Part shown: positions 9,133 through 17,082 of the stretch, piece by piece
Position numbering within the stretch: the first letter of the stretch is position 1
How the letters are laid out: each line of letters starts with the position of its first letter
Assembly (NCBI RefSeq): GCF_004283175.1
Contig: NZ_RXNW01000003.1
Span: 124,001-188,000, forward strand
Length of the DNA: 64,000 bases
From: Legionella longbeachae
Lineage (GTDB): Bacteria; Pseudomonadota; Gammaproteobacteria; Legionellales; Legionellaceae
Direction: 5' to 3'
Notes under the pieces: model-generated
The model's database searches: none
The model's input: only the letters and a program-made list of their open reading frames with translations
Told to the model about the DNA's origin: nothing
Made by a program: the position numbers and the translations under genes

Positions 9133-9729
9133 ATGAATAAGTTGTTTGGGGCATTGTTACTATGCTTGGGATTAACAGCATGTGTTGAATATGATGAATC
9201 CACTTTGATTACTGATGATGCAGGTTATGTGCACAGAACGGTTCATTATACAAAAGATAAACGTGGGCGTGACTATTTTCCTAAGAAAATTAGGGCATCG
9301 GGAGAAAAGCGATTTATTTTTGATCCAAAAGTCTCTGCTTGGGCTGCCTATGATGAAGAAGGTAATCGGTTACTAACTGGAGGGGGATCTGCTGGGATAG
9401 ATACTTGCGAGGAAAATACAAGCCAATCTTGTAGAACAGTGACTGGGACTTTTAAGGTATATAACAGAAGAGGTCCTGAGTGTCGTTCAGGGGAATATCC
9501 GGTAGATACAAAAGGTGGCGCAAAAATGCCTTACTGTACCTATTTTTATCAAGGATATACTATCCATGCGGCATATGAAGTCCCTGAACATCCATCAAGC
9601 CATGGTTGTGTACGCATTTTCCCTAGCGCAGCTAAATGGCTAAGTGAAAACTTTTTCCAAATAGGCACTAAAGTAATCGTTTTGGCTTATCCTGATGAAA
9701 ACGGTGTACATAAAACACAAGCGTCATAA
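9133..9729 (+). CDS. EnhA-type L,D-transpeptidase (YkuD) lipoprotein
   Basis: This is a predicted envelope lipoprotein with a YkuD catalytic domain, the fold that forms or edits 3-3 peptidoglycan crosslinks or attaches proteins to peptidoglycan. The signal peptide ends in the lipobox LTAC with Cys17 as the lipidation site. The active-site motif SHGCVR has His157 and Cys159. Cysteine pairs at 92/100 and 117/135 may form disulfides. The protein belongs to the family Legionella workers call EnhA, after the enhanced-entry locus; which member this is cannot be told here. The second copy at 54137 shares long blocks (DYFP/NYFP, FDPK..AWAAYD, HAAYEVP, PSAAKWL). It follows ettA by 27 bp and may be read from the same transcript. 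Confidence 0.88.
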   Translation: MNKLFGALLLCLGLTACVEYDESTLITDDAGYVHRTVHYTKDKRGRDYFPKKIRASGEKRFIFDPKVSAWAAYDEEGNRLLTGGGSAGIDTCEENTSQSCRTVTGTFKVYNRRGPECRSGEYPVDTKGGAKMPYCTYFYQGYTIHAAYEVPEHPSSHGCVRIFPSAAKWLSENFFQIGTKVIVLAYPDENGVHKTQAS

Positions 9730-10062
9730 TCGTTTTTAGGATTTGACTCAACTTTACTGACCTATATGTTCCGTCTCGCAGGCTTCTTCAACAAGCTTCG
9801 AGACAGAGCTATAATTAACGAGCTCTGGCAAAGTTCGCTCAACACTTGCATTAAGTTCAGTATGTCCTTAAAACGGTCATCCTGAGCGAAGCGGCTGAAT
9901 CTTTTAGATATCTCGAAACTGCACCTGGTTCTACTTTTTGAAGTTCTAGGGTTTGCCCCTGAGAGATGGCCACATTTTGTGACCATCTCTCAGGGGCGAG
10001 CCGCGTCGTAAACAAGGACATGCTCTAGAGACATCATTTAACTCGGGATTATGTCAAAAGAG
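9730..10062. repeat. Hairpin-rich intergenic repeat region
   Basis: No convincing gene lies here. The stretch is packed with inverted repeats. GTCTCG 9773-9778 pairs with CGAGAC 9799-9804. AGAGCT 9805-9810 pairs with AGCTCT 9821-9826. A long stem spans 9955-9997. The segment around 9878-9920 (GGTCATCCTGAGCGAAGCGG, then GATATCTCGAAACTG) resembles REP-like dispersed elements of Legionella and other bacteria; that likeness is from memory, not a search. The region separates the rightward EnhA-like gene from the leftward icmL-like gene, so at least one hairpin probably ends transcription. Confidence 0.6.
9955..9997. terminator. Long near-perfect palindrome (bidirectional terminator candidate)
   Basis: Bases 9955-9969 (GCCCCTGAGAGATGG) are exactly complementary to 9983-9997. 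The inner bases continue the stem with a single mismatch around a loop of about three bases. It lies between two convergent genes. There is no clear T-run on either side, so it may be a repeat-element arm rather than a classical terminator. Confidence 0.55.
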
Positions 10063-10833
10063 TCATTTATTTTTTGCTGGTAAAGTTTGCTCTCCAGGAG
10101 TAGATGCGGCTGGAGTAGTTGTAGTCGGTGTTGTTGTAGCTGGGGTTGTTGTTGAAGTTGCTCCATTATCAGTATTGGGGGTGGTATTTGTTGTATTTGA
10201 GTTTGATGACTTTTCGGTATCTTTTGGTGCAGCAATCATTTGTACAATTCCCAAATCCCCAGTGATTTTTCGGCCAACAGTCACATCAATATTGAGTAGT
10301 TGGGTTACTTTTTCCTTATCATTTTGATAAACAACTTGTAACGGTAAATTAAGTTTCCATTGATTTTCTTTTGCTTCGGTAACAATAGCTTGTCCCATTA
10401 CCTGACTGCTTACAGTAAGTTTTTGTGATTTGATGGCCTCTAGATTCCCTGATTTTTGCAGTGCTGTATTAAAACCTGTCCATCCTTGTTCTGTAAAACA
10501 AGCTTGTAGTTTTTGTAATTGCTCATCTAATTTATTGGGATCAAAGTCAAAGGCTTGAGTCACAGCTTTTTCTGACCAGGTTATGACAAGTGACTGGTCT
10601 ATTTGTTTTGTTTCTGGCGGAATCTTGTAGTCACAATTGATAACAGCAGGGGGTGTAGATTGGGCTGAATTAATTGATGGCACGCTCTGTGCGGGAGGTG
10701 TTTGTGCCTGAGGACTAGCAAGAGTATTAGAGGTTTGTGTTGATGTGGATGCTGGTTGAGTAGCATCGGCATGTACTTGAACTTGGGTTCCAATTAAAGT
10801 AATAAGAGCACCCCAGAGTATCGTATTCTTCAT
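10063..10833 (-). CDS. Secreted DotI/IcmL-like protein with threonine-rich tail
   Basis: This is a predicted exported protein of 256 residues. A signal peptide (residues 1-22, ending VHA) is followed by a Thr/Gln/Pro-rich linker to about 63, a folded domain at about 82-203, and a Thr/Asn-rich tail from 206. The folded domain resembles the periplasmic part of the Dot/Icm type IV secretion proteins DotI (IcmL): a Trp and an AFDFD-like start, LDEQLQKLQACFTEQGWTGF, ALQKSGNLEAIKSQKLTVSS, then a WKLNLPLQVVYQ strand and a final GIVQMIA block. Unlike DotI it has no transmembrane anchor and begins with a cleavable signal. The family call is by eye. It sits 12 bp downstream of hutG in the same direction. 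No other dot/icm genes are near. Confidence 0.7.
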   Translation of the reverse strand: MKNTILWGALITLIGTQVQVHADATQPASTSTQTSNTLASPQAQTPPAQSVPSINSAQSTPPAVINCDYKIPPETKQIDQSLVITWSEKAVTQAFDFDPNKLDEQLQKLQACFTEQGWTGFNTALQKSGNLEAIKSQKLTVSSQVMGQAIVTEAKENQWKLNLPLQVVYQNDKEKVTQLLNIDVTVGRKITGDLGIVQMIAAPKDTEKSSNSNTTNTTPNTDNGATSTTTPATTTPTTTTPAASTPGEQTLPAKNK

Positions 10834-10845
10834 GAAACTGACTCC

Positions 10846-11805
10846 TTAAATTGAATGTATCAATTCTGCAATAATAAGAGCCGCTAGTCTAACAGTTTTT
10901 TGTTCTTGATCCAGCGGCGGCGACAATTCAGCAATATCAAAACTCACTACTTTGCCACTTTGAATTATGTATTTCAAGAGAGGTAGAACTTGCCAGGGAG
11001 TAAGCCCTAATGGTTGAGGGGCACTTACTCCAGGAGCGAAAGCTTCTGCTAAAACATCCAGGCATATTGTTAGGTATATATGATCCAGATTAAGCATGAA
11101 ATCATCAAGAAAAGCTAAATGCCAGGCTAAACTATTGCCATAGATTTCTTCGGCGGTAAGATAATGGACATTGAGTGCTTGAGCTTGTTGAAATAAAGAA
11201 TCCGTATTCCCCATTTTTTGGATTCCAAGACAGCAATAATTAAAGCTTTGATTGTTTTCTGCGCAATAAGCAGCAATTTGTGAAAAAGGGGTACCCGATG
11301 TTCCGGGTTGATTTTTCTGATGGGGCCTTAAATCAAAATGGGCATCAAAATTAATAATACCCATTTTACTGTAATGAGGTGCTAATCCTTGATAATGTGC
11401 CCACGCAATTTCATGGCCTCCGCCTAATGCAATGGTTTGGTGACCTTGTTGATGACAAAAACTGATCAAATGCGCAAATTGGGATTGGGCTGTTTCTAAT
11501 TCATCCTCTTCGCAAACGATGTTTCCTAAATCCCAAAACGACTTATCCAGAGAGCAGGGTAATTTTGCCAGTTGAGATTTGATGTGGTCAGGACCTAATT
11601 TTGCTCCTGGTCGCCCCAGGTTTCGCTTAACTCCAGCATCGCTGGCAAATCCTAAGAAGATTGTCTTTTTCTCTTTAGTAATTAGATCAGTTTGTTGTTT
11701 GGGAAAAATAATTTTTTGGAAAAAACGTTCTGCATTTATAGTATCTTTTCTACCTTGCCAAAGTGCAGAGTTGGGTTGGTGATAATTGGAAAGATGTCCA
11801 AACAT
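10846..11805 (-). CDS. hutG: Formimidoylglutamase-type ureohydrolase
   Basis: HutG is a cytosolic manganese enzyme that hydrolyses N-formimidoyl-L-glutamate to glutamate and formamide, the last step of the four-step histidine pathway. It belongs to the arginase/agmatinase fold. Metal ligands are visible in GGGHEIAWAH, in NFDAHFDLRP and in SFDIAELSPPLD. CLDVLAEAFAPGVSAPQPLGL is a strongly conserved formiminoglutamase segment. The length is 319 residues. The start is supported by TAGGAGG 7 bases before the ATG. It is transcribed away from hutI and the SDR. The context with hutI makes formimidoylglutamate a better guess than arginine or agmatine. Confidence 0.88.
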   Translation of the reverse strand: MFGHLSNYHQPNSALWQGRKDTINAERFFQKIIFPKQQTDLITKEKKTIFLGFASDAGVKRNLGRPGAKLGPDHIKSQLAKLPCSLDKSFWDLGNIVCEEDELETAQSQFAHLISFCHQQGHQTIALGGGHEIAWAHYQGLAPHYSKMGIINFDAHFDLRPHQKNQPGTSGTPFSQIAAYCAENNQSFNYCCLGIQKMGNTDSLFQQAQALNVHYLTAEEIYGNSLAWHLAFLDDFMLNLDHIYLTICLDVLAEAFAPGVSAPQPLGLTPWQVLPLLKYIIQSGKVVSFDIAELSPPLDQEQKTVRLAALIIAELIHSI

Positions 11806-11887
11806 TAAATTCCTCCTATGTTTTGATAGATGATGCTCACGCCAATCTCAATTTGACACACGATCGATAGCAAGAACCTGAGAAAAG

Positions 11888-11904
11888 TCATGTATTATAC
11901 ATGA
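11888..11904. promoter_or_regulatory. Palindrome over a -10 element between hutG and the hutI run
   Basis: TCATGTATTATACATGA has 7-bp arms around a 3-bp centre. On the minus strand it contains TATAAT, well placed as a hutG -10 element about 90 bp upstream of the start codon. The arms resemble the TGTATATACA-type sites known for HutC repressors, though the centre is one base longer. A repressor site for histidine genes is therefore plausible. No hutC gene is in the window. Confidence 0.5.
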
Positions 11905-12054
11905 GGGTATACTTTTTAGTCCTATAAGGGAACCTTTGGATTAATTCCATCTTGATCAGGGGTTCTTTTCTGCAGCAAGCGCGCATAAAATTATGCCAAG
12001 TTTATTCAATGTCTGGTATCATTTGCTCACATGAATAAATGTACAGAGGATATC

Positions 12055-12816
12055 ATGTTTGTAATCACTGGCGGTGGAAGCGGGATTGGGAAGTTCCTAG
12101 CTTTTTCTTTGGCAAAACGTGATCAATCTGTTTTAATTGTTGGTCGTAGAGAAAAGTTGTTGCAAGAAACAGCGGCAACGTCAGCAAAAATTCAATATAT
12201 GTGTGCTGATATCTCAACTTCTGAAGGACTCGAGTCTATTAGAAATTATTTGCTTGAAGTTCCTCGCATTGATGCTCTGATCAACAATGCAGGTACTTTA
12301 AATCCTTTAGTTCCTTTAAGAGAAGTTGAACTGGAAGATTGGCAGCATACTTTAAATACTAATTTGAATGCCGCTCTTTTTCTTACGCAAAAACTCTATA
12401 ATAAATTAATTAATGGAAGAGTTCTTAATATTGGTTCAGGGGCTGCCTATTTTCCTATTAGAGGTTGGGCTGCTTATTGTGTCTCTAAAGCTGCTTTATC
12501 AATGCTTACTCAATGTTGGCAATTAGAATCCGAAGATATTGCTTTTGCGAGTGTTATGCCCGGAATAATTGATACTCATATGCAGGTGGTAGCCCGAAGT
12601 AGCGCTAATCCAGATTATGAACGCATACACTTTTATCAGCGTTTGAAAGATAAAAATTGCTTGATTTCACCAGAAACAGTGGCTGAATTTTTGACTTGGC
12701 TTTTATTAGATATAGATAAGAATACTTATGCCTCTAAGGAATGGGACATATATGATACAGAACATCATCCTGCTTGGCTTAAGCCCCCTCATCAAGTTCT
12801 TCATTGGGATTTTTAA
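12055..12816 (+). CDS. Short-chain dehydrogenase/reductase next to hutI
   Basis: This is a cytosolic NAD(P)-dependent oxidoreductase of the classical SDR family, substrate unknown. The cofactor motif TGGGSGIG is at residues 5-12 when the ATG at 12055 is used. NNAG is near 80, and the active-site YCVSK near 145. An in-frame ATG at 12031 would add eight residues. I prefer 12055 because AGAGGA lies 4-9 bases before it and TATCAT at 12017-12022 (TGG just before) looks like an extended -10 whose transcript would start near 12029. The stop codon overlaps the hutI start by one base (TAATG), which suggests translational coupling. An SDR is not a known step of histidine breakdown, so its role here is open. 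Confidence 0.85.
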   Translation: MFVITGGGSGIGKFLAFSLAKRDQSVLIVGRREKLLQETAATSAKIQYMCADISTSEGLESIRNYLLEVPRIDALINNAGTLNPLVPLREVELEDWQHTLNTNLNAALFLTQKLYNKLINGRVLNIGSGAAYFPIRGWAAYCVSKAALSMLTQCWQLESEDIAFASVMPGIIDTHMQVVARSSANPDYERIHFYQRLKDKNCLISPETVAEFLTWLLLDIDKNTYASKEWDIYDTEHHPAWLKPPHQVLHWDF

Positions 12817-14045
12817 TGTTTGCTTGCGATAAATTATTATTGAATGCATCGACTATTGATGCCCAGGGAAACCAATTGTTGCAACAAGCCATAGCGATTA
12901 AAAATGGCCTCATAGTATGGTGTGGTGCACAAGAACAACTACCCCCACAGTTTTATCACACAATGCAAAAAGAAGATTGTTATGGCAAGTTACTTACACC
13001 TGGCCTCATTGATTGTCATACTCATTTAGTTTATGCAGGCGATCGTTCAGCTGAATTTCAAATGAAACTTGCTGGAGTAAGTTATACTGAAATTGCTAAA
13101 AAAGGGGGGGGGATATTATCAACAGTCAAACAGACCCGAGAAGCATCTGAAGCGGAATTACTCAAGCAATCTTTACCAAGAATTTTAGCTCTACGAGATG
13201 ATGGAGTGACCACTGTTGAGATTAAATCAGGTTATGGCCTGGATTTAGCCAATGAAGTAAAAATGTTGCGAGTTGCCAAACGCTTAGGTGAGTTAACGGG
13301 TTTAAGAGTTAGAACAACCTTTCTTGGGGCGCATGCAATTGGACCGGAATTTAAAGGAAACAGCCAGGCATACGTAGATACGATTTGCCAAGAAATGCTA
13401 CCTTTCATCGCTGAGGAAAAATTAGCGGATGCTGTGGATGTTTTTTGTGAATCTATTGCCTTTTCGCTTGCTCAAACAGAGCAAATTTTTAATGCCGCCC
13501 ACGAATTAAACCTTCCTGTAAAATGCCATGCCGAGCAGCTATCCAATCTTGGTGCAAGTAAGCTTGCAGCAGAATTTGGAGCTTTGTCTTGTGATCATTT
13601 GGAGTTTCTTGATGCTCAGGGAGCATTTGCTATGGCAGAAGCAAACACCGTTGCTGTTTTGCTTCCGGGCGCCTATTATTTTCTGCGTGAAAAACACAAA
13701 CCTCCAGTTGATTTATTGCGGCATGCTGCTGTAGGCATCGCTGTTGCTTCTGATTGTAACCCTGGTTCATCACCCACTGCTTCATTACGTTTAATGATGA
13801 GTATGGCCTGTCAATTTTTTTCGTTAACTGTTCCTGAGGTTTTGGCTGCTGTTACGAGCCAGGCAGCAAAAGCTTTAGGTATACAAAATGAAGTAGGTGT
13901 AATTGCTTCTGGTATGACTGCGGATTTAGTGCTTTGGTCTACGGATGACAGTGCCGCCCTTTGTTATTATTTTGCCTATCCTTTGCCACATCAAATGATG
14001 ATAGCAGGGGAGTGGGTTTCTTCTAAGAAAAATGATTGGGAATAA
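12816..14045 (+). CDS. hutI: Imidazolonepropionase
   Basis: HutI opens the imidazolone ring, converting 4-imidazolone-5-propanoate to N-formimidoyl-L-glutamate, the third step of histidine use. It is a metal-dependent amidohydrolase. [17 protein letters not shown] near residues 68-84 carries the HxH metal pair. [11 protein letters not shown] near 240 holds the metal-binding His and a catalytic Glu. [13 protein letters not shown] near 315 supplies the catalytic Asp. The ATG at 12816 shares its A with the SDR stop codon; an upstream in-frame TTG at 12804 is less likely. The length, about 409 residues, is normal. The product feeds HutG, encoded divergently. hutH and hutU are not in this window. 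Confidence 0.94.
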   Translation: MFACDKLLLNASTIDAQGNQLLQQAIAIKNGLIVWCGAQEQLPPQFYHTMQKEDCYGKLLTPGLIDCHTHLVYAGDRSAEFQMKLAGVSYTEIAKKGGGILSTVKQTREASEAELLKQSLPRILALRDDGVTTVEIKSGYGLDLANEVKMLRVAKRLGELTGLRVRTTFLGAHAIGPEFKGNSQAYVDTICQEMLPFIAEEKLADAVDVFCESIAFSLAQTEQIFNAAHELNLPVKCHAEQLSNLGASKLAAEFGALSCDHLEFLDAQGAFAMAEANTVAVLLPGAYYFLREKHKPPVDLLRHAAVGIAVASDCNPGSSPTASLRLMMSMACQFFSLTVPEVLAAVTSQAAKALGIQNEVGVIASGMTADLVLWSTDDSAALCYYFAYPLPHQMMIAGEWVSSKKNDWE

Positions 14046-14049
14046 AATT

Positions 14050-14733
14050 ATGCTAAAATTAGTAAAAATAGTTTTATCTTTATATCTTACAGCATGTTCT
14101 TATGTTGTTTACGCCGTTTACCCAGCCTCAGTTCAAAAAGAAACCTCCACTTATATTTTGGATATCAAGTACCCCCAGGGTTTTAAAGACCCTCGTATTG
14201 ATGCAGACTTGCAGGGATTTATCGAAAATACAAAACAACGTTTTTTTAAAGAAGTTGGAGCAGATGCTGATGTTTCTGCTGATGCGCCAGGTAAATCAGG
14301 TTTAAATATTACTTATTCATTACCCTACAAAACAAAAAATGTTTTAAGTGTGCGTTTTATGATTTCTATTTATCATAAGGGTGCGGCACATCCCGCGAAC
14401 ACAGTAAGTACGCTAAATTTTATCAATGGATCTCAAGTTCAATTATCCGAGCTATTTCGTCCTGAAGTAGATTATTTAAAGCCTATGGCTGATTTTTGTT
14501 ATAAGAAAATAATTGCAAAAAATATCTCTGATAAAAAATGGATTGGAGAGGGTACCAAGCCTACAGATAAAAACTATAAAATCTGGTCTTTTTCGTCAGA
14601 AGGTATAGATGTAATATTCGATACGTATCAAGTCGCGGCTTATGTCTATGGCCCGCAGACAGTGAGCGTTCCTTTATCTCAAATCGCTTCTTTATTAAAG
14701 CCTGAAGTAGCACATAAAGTTTGGGGTCGTTAA
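14050..14733 (+). CDS. Exported DUF3298/DUF4163-like protein
   Basis: This is a predicted envelope protein of 227 residues. The hydrophobic N-terminus (LKLVKIVLSLYLTACSYVVYA) either carries a lipobox LTAC, making it a lipoprotein, or is cut after VYA. Downstream, YPASVQKETSTYILDIKYP.GFKDPRIDADLQGFIENTKQ is the start pattern of the RsiV-type DUF4163 domain. HKGAAHPANTVSTLNF.NG..V.LSELF matches the conserved part of DUF3298, whose members include lysozyme-binding RsiV. The ATG at 14050 follows GGGA by 9 bases; another ATG at 14032 lies inside the end of hutI. The OPT gene starts on its stop codon, so the two are probably coupled. Its function is unknown. Confidence 0.7.
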   Translation: MLKLVKIVLSLYLTACSYVVYAVYPASVQKETSTYILDIKYPQGFKDPRIDADLQGFIENTKQRFFKEVGADADVSADAPGKSGLNITYSLPYKTKNVLSVRFMISIYHKGAAHPANTVSTLNFINGSQVQLSELFRPEVDYLKPMADFCYKKIIAKNISDKKWIGEGTKPTDKNYKIWSFSSEGIDVIFDTYQVAAYVYGPQTVSVPLSQIASLLKPEVAHKVWGR

Positions 14734-16727
14734 TGGCAGATACACCTTTTATAGCTACAGAGAAAAAAGTACCGGAACTTACTGTTCGAGTGATACTACT
14801 TGCTATAATACTCACGGTTTTGTTAGCAATGTCTAATGCCTATCTTGCATTGAAATTAGGAATTCTGACCTCCGCTTCAATTCCAGCAGCAATTATTTCC
14901 ATGGGAATTTTACGTTTTTTTAAAAATTCTACTATTCTTGAAAATAATGCAGTGCAAACAGCCGCTTCAGCCGGGGAGGCGGTTGCTGGTGGAATTGTAT
15001 ATACTATTCCTGCATTAATTATTATTGGTTTTTGGAATCATTTTGATTACCTAACCAATTTTTTTATTGCGGTTTGTGGTGGTATTTTGGGCGTATTATT
15101 TTCCATTCCATTACGTCGTATTCTGGTTCATGACCAGTCTTTAAAATTCCCGGAAGGTAGGGCCATTGCAGAGGTATTAAAATCATCCGTAGAAAAATCA
15201 GGCATTAATGACATATTAATTGGCGGTGCAATTGGTGGTTTTATTGAATTATTACAAACTGGATTCAAGATAATTGCCAATAGCTGGGGGCACTGGTTTG
15301 TTGTAAAGCGTTCTTTGTTTGGTCTTGGTGCCGGATTTTCCGCAACAATGATAGGCGCAGGCTATCTTGTTGGCCATGATATGGCAATTAGTATATTTTT
15401 AGGGGCAGTAATTTCCTGGTTAATTGCATTACCTGTGGTCAGCCACATTTATCCCGACTTTATCAATCAATATCCTCCTGAACAAGCAGCATCATTTTTG
15501 TGGAACAGTCAGATGCGTTATATGGGGATAGGGGCTATGTTGTTTGCCGGAGTATGGACTTTTTTAAAGTTAATTAAACCTTTGTCTAAAAATATTCGGG
15601 CTTCGTTCAATAGTTTTAGCTCTAAAGGAAAAATGGAGCAGCTTCCTCGTATCGATAAGGATATTCCTTTACCCTATATCTTAATAGGCATTGGTTCATT
15701 CGCGGCAATATTATTTTTATTTTTTCAACTTGTTTTACCACTCGGGCAAGCAGGATTAGACAATCAATACTCACCTACTTTAATTTTTTTAGCAGTACTT
15801 TATGTTTTATTTATAGGATTTATTTTTTCGGTTATTACTGCCTATTTTTCGGGTATGGTCGGTGTAACGGCAAGTCCCGGAAGTTCTGTTGTTATTTCAG
15901 GTATGCTTTTTGCTGCGTGGCTTTTATTGGTTGCGATTGATCATTTGTTACCTCTCCCATTAAGTACAGAACAAATTCAGGCAGCAGAAGCGATTACGAT
16001 TATGATTGGTTCTGTAGTCACAGGAATTGCGGCCATTGCTAATGATAATACCCAAGATTTGAAAGTGGGGCAGTTAGTTGGGGCAACACCATGGAAACAG
16101 CAACTCATGTTATTGCTTGGAGTAGTTATCTCTTCTTTGGTTATTCCTCCAGTAATGCAATTGTTGTTTGAAGTATATGGTATAGCAGGGGTGATGCCTC
16201 TTCCTAATATGGATATTAATCAATCTTTACCAGCACCTACAGCAGCACTAATGGCTGCGATTACTGAAGCAGTATTTAGAAATTCATTGCCATGGGCAAT
16301 GATGTTAATTGGTTCAAGCATTATATTAATTATTGTTTTCTTAAATCATTTTTTTCAATTAAGACGTTATTTAAACTTGTCCATTTTAGGAGTCGCGATA
16401 GGGATGTATCTACCTATTTCTTCTTCTTTTCCATTATTTATTGGCGGTATGATCGCTTTTTGGGTCAATAAGCGCTTGAATAAAAATGATCTCGTAAAAG
16501 ATGAAATAGTGGTTCGCAAGCAAAAAGGTACTCTTATTGCTTGTGGGCTTGTTGCGGGCTCTGCAATTATGGATGTTTTGCTCGCGATACCCTTTTCAAT
16601 TTGGCATAGTCCAGATGCATTACAATTGGTTGGCAATGAATGGAAAAATATTGGTGTTTATCTGGGAATATTATCTACTTTATTATTGGCATGGTGGATT
16701 AATCATAGAGTATGCCGAGGAAAGTGA
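14733..16727 (+). CDS. OPT-family oligopeptide transporter
   Basis: This is an inner-membrane transporter of the OPT family, which imports peptides or metal chelates with protons. About 15 hydrophobic segments span its 664 residues. NNAVQTAASAGEAVAGGIVYTIPAL near residue 75 and ANDNTQDLKVGQLVGATPWKQQ near 430 are OPT hallmarks. The start ATG at 14733 overlaps the previous stop codon (TAATG). It ends the SDR-hutI-DUF3298 run, so it may be expressed with histidine-degradation genes and supply histidine-containing peptides (inference). The next gene, valS, faces it. Confidence 0.9.
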   Translation: MADTPFIATEKKVPELTVRVILLAIILTVLLAMSNAYLALKLGILTSASIPAAIISMGILRFFKNSTILENNAVQTAASAGEAVAGGIVYTIPALIIIGFWNHFDYLTNFFIAVCGGILGVLFSIPLRRILVHDQSLKFPEGRAIAEVLKSSVEKSGINDILIGGAIGGFIELLQTGFKIIANSWGHWFVVKRSLFGLGAGFSATMIGAGYLVGHDMAISIFLGAVISWLIALPVVSHIYPDFINQYPPEQAASFLWNSQMRYMGIGAMLFAGVWTFLKLIKPLSKNIRASFNSFSSKGKMEQLPRIDKDIPLPYILIGIGSFAAILFLFFQLVLPLGQAGLDNQYSPTLIFLAVLYVLFIGFIFSVITAYFSGMVGVTASPGSSVVISGMLFAAWLLLVAIDHLLPLPLSTEQIQAAEAITIMIGSVVTGIAAIANDNTQDLKVGQLVGATPWKQQLMLLLGVVISSLVIPPVMQLLFEVYGIAGVMPLPNMDINQSLPAPTAALMAAITEAVFRNSLPWAMMLIGSSIILIIVFLNHFFQLRRYLNLSILGVAIGMYLPISSSFPLFIGGMIAFWVNKRLNKNDLVKDEIVVRKQKGTLIACGLVAGSAIMDVLLAIPFSIWHSPDALQLVGNEWKNIGVYLGILSTLLLAWWINHRVCRGK

Positions 16728-17082
16728 AAATCTTAGGCGTTGTTTCGATAAACTCTACGTGAGAGACCCATTTATTTTATACCATTGCATCGCGAAATCC
16801 ATCGAAAGGATAATCAGGATCAAGTAAGACAGTTCTTGCAGCAATAGCTGCATCTATGTATTCTTATTTAAATGCCACATATTGGATCAATTGAAAAATC
16901 GGATTCAATGAGCAGCTCTCCTCAAAAAGATGCCCTTGGATCCGGAAAGCACTCTTAGCATCAGTTGCTTACATTTTAGATTTTGGGCTGTATTTTTCAA
17001 TGGGCATAGGGATAGAAGTCGGTATGCCCATATGGTGATATTGATAGTTTGATTCGTTTATAACTATCAATAATGCTCCAGT
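16728..17082. other. Convergent intergenic region between the OPT gene and valS
   Basis: This 355-bp stretch lies between two genes that face each other, so no promoter is required. I see no supported coding frame. Two inverted repeats lie near the valS side: ATGGGCATA 17000-17008 with TATGCCCAT 17023-17031, and the stronger one listed next. Confidence 0.5.
17039..17072. terminator. Hairpin after valS
   Basis: TATTGATAGTT at 17039-17049 is exactly complementary to AACTATCAATA at 17062-17072 (11 bp, 12-base loop). It lies 10 bp past the valS stop codon on the minus strand. The lack of a strong T-run makes it a moderate terminator candidate. Confidence 0.5.

Noticed and set aside
9762-9986. 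74-residue open frame on the minus strand in the hairpin-rich gap
   Set aside because: It runs through several inverted repeats, has no binding site before its start and no protein-like composition. The repeat content explains it.
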